A stretch of 5,346 nucleotides of DNA. It comes from Treponema sp. Lineage in GTDB: Bacteria > Spirochaetota > Spirochaetia > Treponematales > Breznakiellaceae. Position 1 is the first letter of the stretch. Every line of letters begins with the position of its first letter. Location: NCBI GenBank assembly GCA_009785545.1, contig WQWD01000186.1:1-5346 (forward strand), written 5' to 3'. This document shows, piece by piece, positions 1 through 5,346 of this stretch. A program made the translations under genes and the position numbers. A model generated the notes under the pieces. The model did not search any database. It saw only the letters and a list, made by a program, of their open reading frames with translations, and was not told the DNA's origin.

Positions 1-2223
1 CCCGAAGAAAGAAAAATCCAACGTTTGTTCAGAAAGCCTGAAGTATCAACTTTGATAAAACGCTGCAATGATTTTGGCGCAGGCGGCGTGAGTGTAGCGA
101 TTGGTGAACTGGCTGATGGACTTGATATAAACCTTGATAAGGTTCCAAAAAAATACGAAGGACTTTCTGGAACAGAGCTTGCAATTTCGGAGTCACAGGA
201 ACGCATGGCGGTTGTGGTTTCGGCAAATGATGCGCCAAAATTCGTAGCTCTTGCGAGCGAAGAAAATTTAAACGCTGTTGTTGTAGCTGATGTAACAGAT
301 ACGAATCGGCTCGTTATGCGCCATAATGGGCAGGCAATCGTTAATTTATCAAGAGAATTTTTAAATACCAATGGAGCAAAACGTAAGGCAAATGCCAAAG
401 TTAGACATCCGAATGTGTGCGATTTTTTTAACACAAAAATAGAACATTCGTTTGCAGAGCGGCTTTCCTCTCTTGATATGTGCAGTCAAAAAGGATTGAT
501 ACAGCAATTTGACAGTTCAATTGGAGCCGGAACAGTACTCATGCCGTTCGGCGGGAAAAACCAATCCACACCGGCGCAGGTTATGGCTGCAAAAATACCC
601 GTTTTAAACGGAGAAACAAATACCGCTGCGATAATGGCGTACGGTTACAATCCCTATTTGTCGGAAGCCAGCCCTTTCCATGGAGCAGTATACGCCGTTC
701 TTGATTCCGTTGCAAAAATTGTTGCGGCAGGCGGAGACTTCAGAAAAATTTATCTGACTTTTCAGGAATATTTTGAAAAGCTCGAAAACGATCCAGCCCG
801 CTGGGGAAAACCTTTGTCTGCATTGTTAGGTGCATATCATGCGCAGATAAAATTGGGAATCGCCGCAATCGGCGGCAAGGACAGCATGAGCGGCTCGTAC
901 ATGAATCTCAATGTTCCGCCGACTTTGATTTCATTTGCTGTTACTCCTGCCGATGTCCGATACATAACGTCTAACGAATTCAAAAAACCGAATCACAAAG
1001 TTATGTTGATAGATGTTCCTATGGATAACGAATATATGCCTGATTTTGAGGCGGCTGTGAAATTGTATGATGAAGTACACAGTAAAATTCGTGAAGGAAA
1101 AATACATTCGGCTTATGCGCTTGGGGCTGCCGGAATTTCCGAAACAATAAAGATGTGTTTTGGCAACGAAATTGGATTGAACTTTGATACTAATTTAAAC
1201 CTTTTTGTTCCACGCTTTGGCAGCCTTGTCCTCGAAGTATCAAATGATTTTGAAATGCAATCGGCAAAACTGATAGGACGAACCACCGATAACAAAACAA
1301 TTGTTAACGGCGAAGAAACTGTATTGCTGGAGGATTTGCAAAAAATATGGGAAGCGCCGTTAGCGGACATTTTTCCATCTTTCGGCAATGAAACGCCGTA
1401 CTTGCACAAAAAATTTACAAAAAAAACCGAAAAACGCCCGTCAGTTAAAATTGCAAAACCGCGCGTGTTTATTCCAGTATTTCCCGGAACGAATTGCGAA
1501 TACGATTCTGCAAGGGCGTTTGAAAAACATGGCGCTGTCGTAAATATTTTTGTTATAAACAACATGACTCAGGCGGATATTGAAGCTTCATTAAAAGGCT
1601 TAACTCAAGGCATAAACAACTCACAAATTGTAATGCTACCAGGCGGGTTCAGCGCCGGAGATGAGCCCGATGGTTCTGCTAAATTTATTGCTACGGCGTT
1701 CCGCAATCCGCAGGTGAAAGACGCTGTCCACAATCTGTTAAATCAGCGTGACGGACTTGTACTTGGTATTTGTAACGGTTTTCAGGCGCTGGTGAAACTG
1801 GGGCTTGTACCTTACGGCGAAATTCGCGATACGCTTGACATCGAGCCGACATTAACTCACAATAAAATTGGGCGGCACATTTCCTGTATGGTAAAAACCG
1901 AAATTGTTTCCGTGCTTTCACCGTGGCTGATGTATCATAACACGGGCGAACAGCATATAATTCCGATTTCTCACGGTGAAGGTCGCTTTACTGCTCCGCC
2001 GAATGTTATCGAAGGCTTAATAAATAACGGGCAGGTAGCGACACAATATGTCGAGTTTAATCCTAACGGCTCGACATCTGCAATAGAAGGTCTTACAAGC
2101 CCTGATGGAAGAGTTTTCGGCAAGATGGGGCACAGCGAACGTTACGGAATAAATACCGCCAAAAATATTCCCGGCGACAAAGAGCAAAAAATCTTTAAAG
2201 CAGGGATTGATTATTTTAGATAA
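1..2223 (+). CDS. purL: Phosphoribosylformylglycinamidine synthase, C-terminal 740 residues (5' end outside window)
   Basis: This is the fourth step of de novo purine synthesis in the cytoplasm: FGAR, glutamine and ATP are converted to FGAM. The frame is open from base 1, so the gene starts to the left; the TTG at 25 is not its start. Residue numbers count from base 1. The end of the first AIRS-like domain carries NDFGAGGVSVAIGELADGL (23-41). A second AIRS-like domain follows at about 175-470 with the conserved GGKDSMSG (291-298). A class I glutamine amidotransferase domain fills about 485-740, with FPGTNC (494-499), nucleophile Cys591 in GICNGFQ, and the His658/Glu660 pair in SHGEGRF. Synthase and glutaminase are therefore one chain, as in the large PurL of about 1,240 residues known from clostridia, Bacteroides and spirochaetes; about 500 residues would be missing here. 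All visible catalytic residues are intact. purC follows after nine bases, so the two form an operon. Confidence 0.97.
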   Translation, partial: PEERKIQRLFRKPEVSTLIKRCNDFGAGGVSVAIGELADGLDINLDKVPKKYEGLSGTELAISESQERMAVVVSANDAPKFVALASEENLNAVVVADVTDTNRLVMRHNGQAIVNLSREFLNTNGAKRKANAKVRHPNVCDFFNTKIEHSFAERLSSLDMCSQKGLIQQFDSSIGAGTVLMPFGGKNQSTPAQVMAAKIPVLNGETNTAAIMAYGYNPYLSEASPFHGAVYAVLDSVAKIVAAGGDFRKIYLTFQEYFEKLENDPARWGKPLSALLGAYHAQIKLGIAAIGGKDSMSGSYMNLNVPPTLISFAVTPADVRYITSNEFKKPNHKVMLIDVPMDNEYMPDFEAAVKLYDEVHSKIREGKIHSAYALGAAGISETIKMCFGNEIGLNFDTNLNLFVPRFGSLVLEVSNDFEMQSAKLIGRTTDNKTIVNGEETVLLEDLQKIWEAPLADIFPSFGNETPYLHKKFTKKTEKRPSVKIAKPRVFIPVFPGTNCEYDSARAFEKHGAVVNIFVINNMTQADIEASLKGLTQGINNSQIVMLPGGFSAGDEPDGSAKFIATAFRNPQVKDAVHNLLNQRDGLVLGICNGFQALVKLGLVPYGEIRDTLDIEPTLTHNKIGRHISCMVKTEIVSVLSPWLMYHNTGEQHIIPISHGEGRFTAPPNVIEGLINNGQVATQYVEFNPNGSTSAIEGLTSPDGRVFGKMGHSERYGINTAKNIPGDKEQKIFKAGIDYFR

Positions 2224-2227
2224 GGAG
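2222..2227 (+). promoter_or_regulatory. Shine-Dalgarno of purC overlapping the purL stop
   Basis: AAGGAG lies five bases before the purC ATG and shares two bases with the TAA stop of purL. This fixes the purC start and suggests translational coupling of the two genes. It also shows that the host uses ordinary Shine-Dalgarno initiation, which makes the weak signal before the gene at 3050 stand out. Confidence 0.85.
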
Positions 2228-2232
2228 CTGAC

Positions 2233-2928
2233 ATGAAACACATCTATGAAGGTAAAACAAAAACAGTTTTTGCGCTTGATAACGGCAATTATCTTTTAAA
2301 ATTTAAAGATGATGTAACAGGCACAGACGGCGTTTTTGATCCGGGTGCAAACACAGTAGGGCTTTCCATCGAAGGAATGGGTAAGGCCGGACTCAGGCTG
2401 ACTACACATTTTTTTGAATTGCTCAAAGCAGCCGGAATTAAAACTCATTATGTTAAGTCAGACATCGAAAACAATACAATGGAAATTCTTCCTGCCGCAG
2501 TTTTCGGAAACGGCATTGAAGTAGTTTGCCGCTTTAAGGCAACGGGAAGTTTCATGCGCCGTTACGGGCAATACGCAAAAGAGGGGCAGGACTTAAATGC
2601 GTTTGTCGAAGTTACTCTCAAAGATGACGAACGTGAAGATCCGCCAATCACCAAAGATGCACTAGCGGTTCTTAACATACTTAACAATGACGAATACGAC
2701 TCATTAAAAGAACAAACACAAAAAATCTGCAAGATGGTAAAAAACGAACTTGCAAAATTTAACTGCGAACTCTATGACATCAAATTGGAATTCGGGAGAA
2801 ACAACGAGCAGGTTATTTTGATTGACGAAATTTCCGGCGGCAATATGCGTGTTTACAAAGACGGCGAAATTGTCGCCCCGTTGGAGTTGGCTAAAATTGT
2901 TAAAGACAACTCCAACTTAGCCGAATAG
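2233..2928 (+). CDS. purC: Phosphoribosylaminoimidazole-succinocarboxamide synthase (SAICAR synthetase)
   Basis: PurC joins CAIR to aspartate with ATP to give SAICAR in the cytoplasmic purine pathway. The 231-residue protein is of normal family length and complete. It opens with KHIYEGKTKTVF, the N-terminal ATP-binding motif of PurC, followed by LKFKDDVTGTDG. The central VCRFKATGSFMRRYG stands where many PurCs have the V-R-N-x-A-x-G-S-x-x-x-R signature. LEFGRNNEQVILIDEISGGNMR near the C terminus matches the conserved metal/ATP-site region; the 'SGGNMR' form in place of 'SPDTxR' is the variant I associate with clostridial-type enzymes. The start is set by the AAGGAG five bases upstream. It is the second gene of the purL-purC operon and the last housekeeping gene before the composition shifts to AT-rich. 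Confidence 0.97.
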   Translation: MKHIYEGKTKTVFALDNGNYLLKFKDDVTGTDGVFDPGANTVGLSIEGMGKAGLRLTTHFFELLKAAGIKTHYVKSDIENNTMEILPAAVFGNGIEVVCRFKATGSFMRRYGQYAKEGQDLNAFVEVTLKDDEREDPPITKDALAVLNILNNDEYDSLKEQTQKICKMVKNELAKFNCELYDIKLEFGRNNEQVILIDEISGGNMRVYKDGEIVAPLELAKIVKDNSNLAE

Positions 2929-2958
2929 AAGCCGACCCGCCAAAAAGCGGCGAGCATA

Positions 2959-2980
2959 TGCATTTTGTTAAATGCAATTT
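2959..2980 (+). terminator. Possible weak terminator after purC
   Basis: A perfect seven-base-pair hairpin (TGCATTT, loop TGTT, AAATGCA) lies 30 bases after the purC stop and is followed only by ATTT, not a real T-tract. A short GC hairpin (CCGC/GCGG at 2937-2950) precedes it. The position suits the end of the purL-purC transcript, but the stem is AT-rich and the call is tentative. The rest of the 121-base gap holds the promoter of the next gene and nothing else I recognise. Confidence 0.3.
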
Positions 2981-3013
2981 GGTCATAATATAGGGCATAG
3001 ATAAAATTTTATA

Positions 3014-3041
3014 TTGACAATGTAAGGTAAAATAATATATT
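3014..3041 (+). promoter_or_regulatory. Sigma70-like promoter of the lipoprotein gene, very close to its ATG
   Basis: A consensus -35 TTGACA (3014-3019) is followed after 16 bases by TATATT (3036-3041); TATTAT at 3038-3043 is an alternative -10 with an 18-base spacer. Transcription would begin around 3047-3051, at or next to the ATG at 3050, giving a leaderless or almost leaderless message. A perfect TTGACA in such AT-rich DNA is good evidence, but AT-rich -10 matches are easy to find by chance. Confidence 0.55.
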
Positions 3042-3049
3042 ATTGGATT

Positions 3050-4045
3050 ATGAAAAAGTTCATTAGCGTTTTCCTTATATCAATATTATTTCTTTTTGGC
3101 TGTAAATCACGAAATAATATAAACATAAATCAATATCAAGATGGTATTGGTTATTATCAAGAAAAAATATTTAAACAAGAATTATATGCAATATCTACAA
3201 TTGATGATATAGATTTAATATCTACAACAGAGACAATATTCAGAGTAACATTATTTGATGAACAACCAACGTATCCAATCTATATTGAGGGTAGACCACC
3301 TTATTTAATCTTTTCAAATAATAGTAGGGTGAATATATGGCAAGATCATCTTGGTATGTTCAATTTAAGAAATATTAGAAATATTAGAATTTTTAGTATG
3401 CCAAATAAAGAATCAGAATCCATGATAATTGATCGTTTACACTATGCTGCCTTGCTTAGAGTGCCTGAAACTGAAGATTGGCTTTATCTTTTTCGGTATG
3501 GTTTTATTTATGTATACGATTTTCCTAGTAATGAAAGCCGATTGGAATATGAACTGTTACAACGGTTTCCAAAATTTAGAAGATATGGTCCTTTATTGAA
3601 AATCCATCACAATAATAGAATAATAAGACTTTGGGATAGCGGGAATGAAAATAATTTTAAAGGAATAGAATTAGTGGCTTATTATGAGGAGCATGAAGAG
3701 ATACTTATTAGACAAATTGGAGGGGGCGATTCTGTATTCCGTATTTATAATTTACGGTTAGAAAGTTTCACAAATTATATTGGTAATTTTCCTCGTTTCA
3801 ATAGTTCTAGAGATTTAGTTATTTCAGCAAATGATGAGCAACGAAATCAAGCAAGAGTTAAAATATTTATGATTAATAACGGTGTATATACTGAAGTATT
3901 TAATGAAAGAATAAATGCTAATTCTATAGAAAGAATGTATTGGGTAAATAATGATGAGTTTAAAATGGAATTGTGGGAAGAAGGAAATATATTGATAAGA
4001 AGAAAAGGAACAAGCTTTGAAATAATTTATATTAATAAAAATTGA
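3050..4045 (+). CDS. Predicted lipoprotein of unknown function, possible SH3-like domain
   Basis: I do not recognise the family. The 331-residue protein begins with a lipoprotein signal peptide: MKK, a hydrophobic core, then LFGC with Cys18 as the probable lipidated residue; Phe at the -2 position is the relaxed form seen in spirochaetes. It should be anchored on the periplasmic or outer face of a membrane. Residues about 107-158 (NIRIFSMPNKESE, then ETEDWLYLFRYGFIYVYDF) loosely follow the bacterial SH3 pattern of a short 'R-x-x-P' strand, a spacer and a 'W-x-x-x-x-G-x-x-Y-V' end. Residues about 200-328 alternate short hydrophobic strands and polar turns, and FPRFNSSRDLVISA recalls a beta-propeller blade edge. 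The start is fixed by the signal peptide and by a stop codon in the same frame at 3023; there is no good Shine-Dalgarno. Composition is strongly AT-rich (about 20-30% GC against 40-45% in purL-purC), consistent with acquisition. An attC-like element begins directly after the stop. Confidence 0.85.
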   Translation: MKKFISVFLISILFLFGCKSRNNININQYQDGIGYYQEKIFKQELYAISTIDDIDLISTTETIFRVTLFDEQPTYPIYIEGRPPYLIFSNNSRVNIWQDHLGMFNLRNIRNIRIFSMPNKESESMIIDRLHYAALLRVPETEDWLYLFRYGFIYVYDFPSNESRLEYELLQRFPKFRRYGPLLKIHHNNRIIRLWDSGNENNFKGIELVAYYEEHEEILIRQIGGGDSVFRIYNLRLESFTNYIGNFPRFNSSRDLVISANDEQRNQARVKIFMINNGVYTEVFNERINANSIERMYWVNNDEFKMELWEEGNILIRRKGTSFEIIYINKN

Positions 4046-4053
4046 CAAACTGC

Positions 4054-4227
4054 GCTTAACAGGATTGTATATGTGCCGCTGGAGGGCGGCAGGGTTACGT
4101 TAGGCGAGGTCATTCCGCTACGCTGCATTCCCACGCCTCACTGCACCCACAGTTTGCGGTTGCTGGTCTTGCTGCGCAAGCCCTTATTCGCAATCGCAAA
4201 CCGTCGCCAACAATCGGAACGTTATGT
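4054..4227 (+). other. GC-rich, multi-hairpin attC-like element
   Basis: GC content is about 57% across 4051-4220 between two genes at about a quarter. The outer boxes fit an integron attC layout: GCTTAAC (4054-4060, matching RYYYAAC) opposite GTTATGT (4221-4227, near GTTRRRY), then GATTGT (4063-4068) pairing with ACAATC (4210-4215) as L-type boxes. Internal inverted repeats are TGCCGC/GCGGCA (4074-4091), AGGCGAGG/CCACGCCT with one mismatch (4102-4138), CAAACTG/CAGTTTG (4046-4052 and 4150-4156), and a 12-pair stem with one G-T (4152-4163 with 4190-4201) enclosing CTTGC/GCAAG (4168-4180). At 174 bases it exceeds usual attC lengths of about 57-141. It could instead be a structured RNA, a dispersed intergenic repeat, or act as a transcript-ending hairpin for the lipoprotein gene. 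No integrase gene is visible. Confidence 0.5.
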
Positions 4228-4233
4228 GAAATA
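4210..4233 (+). repeat. Boundary repeat, copy 1 (end of attC-like element)
   Basis: This 24-base segment includes the core AACGTTATGTGAAATA and is the 3' end of the GC-rich element. It matches 4917-4940 at 20 of 24 positions without gaps, 707 bases apart, in the same orientation. The four differences are single substitutions. The pair brackets exactly one gene. Confidence 0.65.
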
Positions 4234-4318
4234 CTAATAAATGTTTATAAAATAAATATTGATTAAAAATATATTTTGTGAGAAGATTACTTTATAAGTT
4301 TAAGATTTTATAGCATTT

Positions 4319-4326
4319 AAGAGGTG
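4319..4326 (+). promoter_or_regulatory. Shine-Dalgarno of the 205-residue exported protein gene
   Basis: AAGAGGTG lies five bases before the ATG at 4332 and supports that start together with the signal peptide it yields. The 90 bases upstream (4229-4318) are almost pure A/T; no convincing -35/-10 pair with normal spacing could be picked out, so the promoter is undefined. Confidence 0.7.
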
Positions 4327-4331
4327 TATTT

Positions 4332-4949
4332 ATGAAAGTTAGTATTTTTTTTGCCCTATTTATTCTTATATCCAATGTCGTTTCTGCAGACAATAATAAT
4401 ATTATTATTGATAATTATGAAGGAGCAATTATCAATTTTGAAACATCATTTTTTGAATTCTATTCTAATACAATTTCAGAAAGTTCTCAATGGCAATACT
4501 ATGCAAATAATGTCATAAACTTCCATGAAGAAATAAATAGAATATTAAATAATAACAGAAATGTATTTACAGTCGATCAGATTGATAGAATATCAAAATT
4601 AAATAAGCGATTTGCATCATCATTTTTAATCAATGAACAAATAAATAGAATAGAGTTATCTCAAGACAATTTTAATGCAATTATTGTAAGAAATCTAGTT
4701 GATATAACAAATGTTAATATGCAAAATGTAGTTAATAGAAAACAGGAATTACAACAGTATATTAATATATTAATAGTAGTAATACAGTTAGTTCCGTTTT
4801 TAATTAATGAAGAACATGCTGCTAGAGTAGATAATTTATTGCATAGGCAAATTCAAATTAATGATAGATTGGAAAATTTGTATCAACAGCTTCGTCGCCT
4901 TTTGGCGACGTCATATACAACCGTAACATTATGTGAAGTAAAAACCTGA
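4332..4949 (+). CDS. Small secreted or periplasmic helical protein of unknown function
   Basis: I do not recognise the family. The 205-residue product starts with a classic signal peptide: MKVS, hydrophobic residues 5-17 and a VSA-D cleavage site after Ala19, leaving about 186 mature residues. The mature part is rich in Asn, Ile and Gln and has the look of long amphipathic helices, with a hydrophobic run at about 143-158 (INILIVVIQLVPFLI) and a charged, possibly coiled-coil stretch at about 160-190. The last 18 residues (from Arg188) are encoded by a GC-rich hairpin and the second boundary repeat, so the C terminus, including its only cysteine (Cys201), comes from the repeat element rather than from the AT-rich body. 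GC content of the body is about 20-25%. It sits between two boundary repeats, which suggests it is the cargo of an integron-type cassette. It converges on the minus-strand gene with 15 bases between stops. Confidence 0.75.
   Translation: MKVSIFFALFILISNVVSADNNNIIIDNYEGAIINFETSFFEFYSNTISESSQWQYYANNVINFHEEINRILNNNRNVFTVDQIDRISKLNKRFASSFLINEQINRIELSQDNFNAIIVRNLVDITNVNMQNVVNRKQELQQYINILIVVIQLVPFLINEEHAARVDNLLHRQIQINDRLENLYQQLRRLLATSYTTVTLCEVKT
4893..4910. repeat. Perfect GC-rich hairpin inside the 3' end of the exported-protein gene
   Basis: CGTCGCC, loop TTTT, GGCGACG forms a seven-pair perfect hairpin in otherwise AT-rich DNA, seven bases before the second boundary repeat. The same CGTCGCC also occurs at 4202-4208, just before the first boundary repeat. 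It could be the variable stem of a shortened attC-like site or part of a terminator; no T-tract follows on the plus strand. Confidence 0.6.
4917..4940 (+). repeat. Boundary repeat, copy 2 (degenerate attC-like 3' end)
   Basis: This segment contains AACATTATGTGAAGTA and matches 4210-4233 at 20 of 24 positions. It overlaps the last codons of the 205-residue protein gene, whose stop follows seven bases later. The G expected at the recombination point is A here, so this copy may be inactive. Confidence 0.6.
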
Positions 4950-4964
4950 GTTTATCGAAAAATA

Positions 4965-5346
4965 TCAATCCTTATATTTGTTTTTATAATTTTCCAATAA
5001 TTTATTGTATTTTTTGTCCTCAATTTTTAATATTAAATATGACAACCCGATAGCAAAAAAATAGAAGATAAAAAAGAACAAGAAAAAAGCAAGCCATATT
5101 TGTAAATTATTTGCAGGAATCCATCCGAATAGCAATGAAAAAACAGATGCGGTTAAGAAGGATGTTAATAAAAAAAGAAAGGATCTCCAAATAAACGGCA
5201 TTTTCGTAGCAATATTTTCTGAAAATAAAAATTTGGAAATAAAAGACATGATTAAAGCAAATGCGGCGGATTGCAAAATTATTGTATAAGGCAATCCCTC
5301 TCTCCCAAGAGCAAGTATAGAAGAAGAATATTGTATTTCAGGATAA
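4965..5346 (-). CDS. DUF3021-like integral membrane protein, N terminus outside window
   Basis: The frame stays open to the right edge, giving 126 visible residues. The TTG at 5294 is unlikely to be the start, because the 17 residues before it (YPEIQYSSSILALGREG) match the family's tract between the first two membrane helices. Three hydrophobic helices are visible: one around the LQSAAFALIMSFISKFLF stretch, one around RSFLFLLTSFLTASVFSLLFG, and one around WLAFFLFFFIFYFFAIGLSYLI, followed by a basic tail (KIEDKKYNKLLENYKNK). DUF3021 proteins have four helices and about 130-150 residues, so one helix and the true start should lie beyond base 5346. Family members are typically encoded directly downstream of a LytTR-domain DNA-binding regulator and are thought to be its membrane partner; that gene would be to the right. 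The family call rests on pattern recognition, not a search. Confidence 0.65.
   Translation of the reverse strand, partial: YPEIQYSSSILALGREGLPYTIILQSAAFALIMSFISKFLFSENIATKMPFIWRSFLFLLTSFLTASVFSLLFGWIPANNLQIWLAFFLFFFIFYFFAIGLSYLILKIEDKKYNKLLENYKNKYKD

Larger units (their letters stand above)
4222..4928 (+). mobile_element. Candidate integron-type gene cassette with a single ORF
   Basis: Integron integrases cut attC between G and TT of the R' box. Applying that to GTTATGT at 4221 and to the matching ATTATGT at 4928 defines a 707-base unit that carries one gene in the same orientation as the attC-like sites, the usual cassette design. Against a simple active cassette: the right copy has A in place of the cleaved G, its 5' half is not recognisable as a paired R''/L'' arm, and no integrase or further cassettes are in view. 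It may be a decayed cassette or an integrase-less cluster. Confidence 0.35.

Noticed and set aside
25..27. TTG as the start of the purL reading frame
   Set aside because: The frame is open to base 1, and the encoded region begins in the middle of the first AIRS-like domain.
29..2241. Minus-strand open frames of 69-150 codons across purL
   Set aside because: They lie opposite a fully conserved PurL coding sequence, show no recognisable protein features and are shadows of its codon pattern.
2881..2922. Inverted repeat TTGGAGTTG/CAACTCCAA at the end of purC, with overlapping GGCTAA/TTAGCC
   Set aside because: It lies in coding sequence, has a 17-base loop and no T-tract; a nine-base match at this spacing is about as likely as not by chance in 5 kb.
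2967..2973. GTTAAAT after purC as an integron R' or attI core for the lipoprotein unit
   Set aside because: It fits GTTRRRY, but such a short degenerate motif is expected several times by chance in this window, and no L box or similarity to the boundary repeats accompanies it.
3824..4048. Minus-strand 74-codon frame opposite the lipoprotein 3' end
   Set aside because: It is a by-product of AT-rich sequence: no Shine-Dalgarno, low-complexity Ile/Tyr/Ser/Phe content, and fully overlapped by the better supported gene.
4046..4331. tRNA, CRISPR or riboswitch in the GC-rich gap
   Set aside because: No cloverleaf with a T-loop, no regularly spaced direct repeats, and no known aptamer core could be recognised.
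3050..4949. Toxin-antitoxin or restriction pair in the accessory segment, common cargo of chromosomal integrons
   Set aside because: Both products carry export signals and neither shows nuclease, methylase or antitoxin DNA-binding motifs.

Overview
The window joins a conserved purine-biosynthesis pair to a short AT-rich accessory segment. Gene content suggests a host-associated, anaerobe-type bacterium, most likely a Treponema-like spirochaete. The reasons are the long single-chain PurL of the clostridial/spirochaete kind, a PurC with the 'ISGGNMR' variant motif, a lipoprotein with a relaxed lipobox, a DUF3021-type membrane protein, and an integron attC-like element of the sort known from the Treponema denticola chromosomal integron. 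A Firmicutes origin cannot be excluded; the taxon is an inference.

Bases 1-2928 (roughly 40-45% GC) hold the C-terminal 740 residues of purL, cut by the left edge, followed nine bases later by purC. The Shine-Dalgarno of purC overlaps the purL stop codon, so the two are almost certainly co-transcribed and supply steps 4 and 7 of inosinate synthesis.

From about 2980 the composition falls to roughly a quarter GC. A 331-residue predicted lipoprotein (3050-4045) has a sigma70-like promoter so close to its ATG that the mRNA may be leaderless. Directly behind its stop lies a GC-rich (about 57%), strongly self-complementary block (about 4046-4227) whose outer boxes resemble the R and L boxes of an integron attC site. 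After it comes a second secreted protein gene (4332-4949, 205 residues). The last 24 bases of the GC-rich block recur with 20/24 identity at 4917-4940, inside the 3' end of this second gene. The simplest reading is that 4222-4928 is, or descends from, a one-gene integron-type cassette. No integrase is in the window.

On the right edge a convergent minus-strand gene (4965-5346, truncated) encodes a DUF3021-like membrane protein, a family usually encoded beside a LytTR DNA-binding regulator; that partner would lie outside the window. Functions of the two exported proteins could not be recognised.
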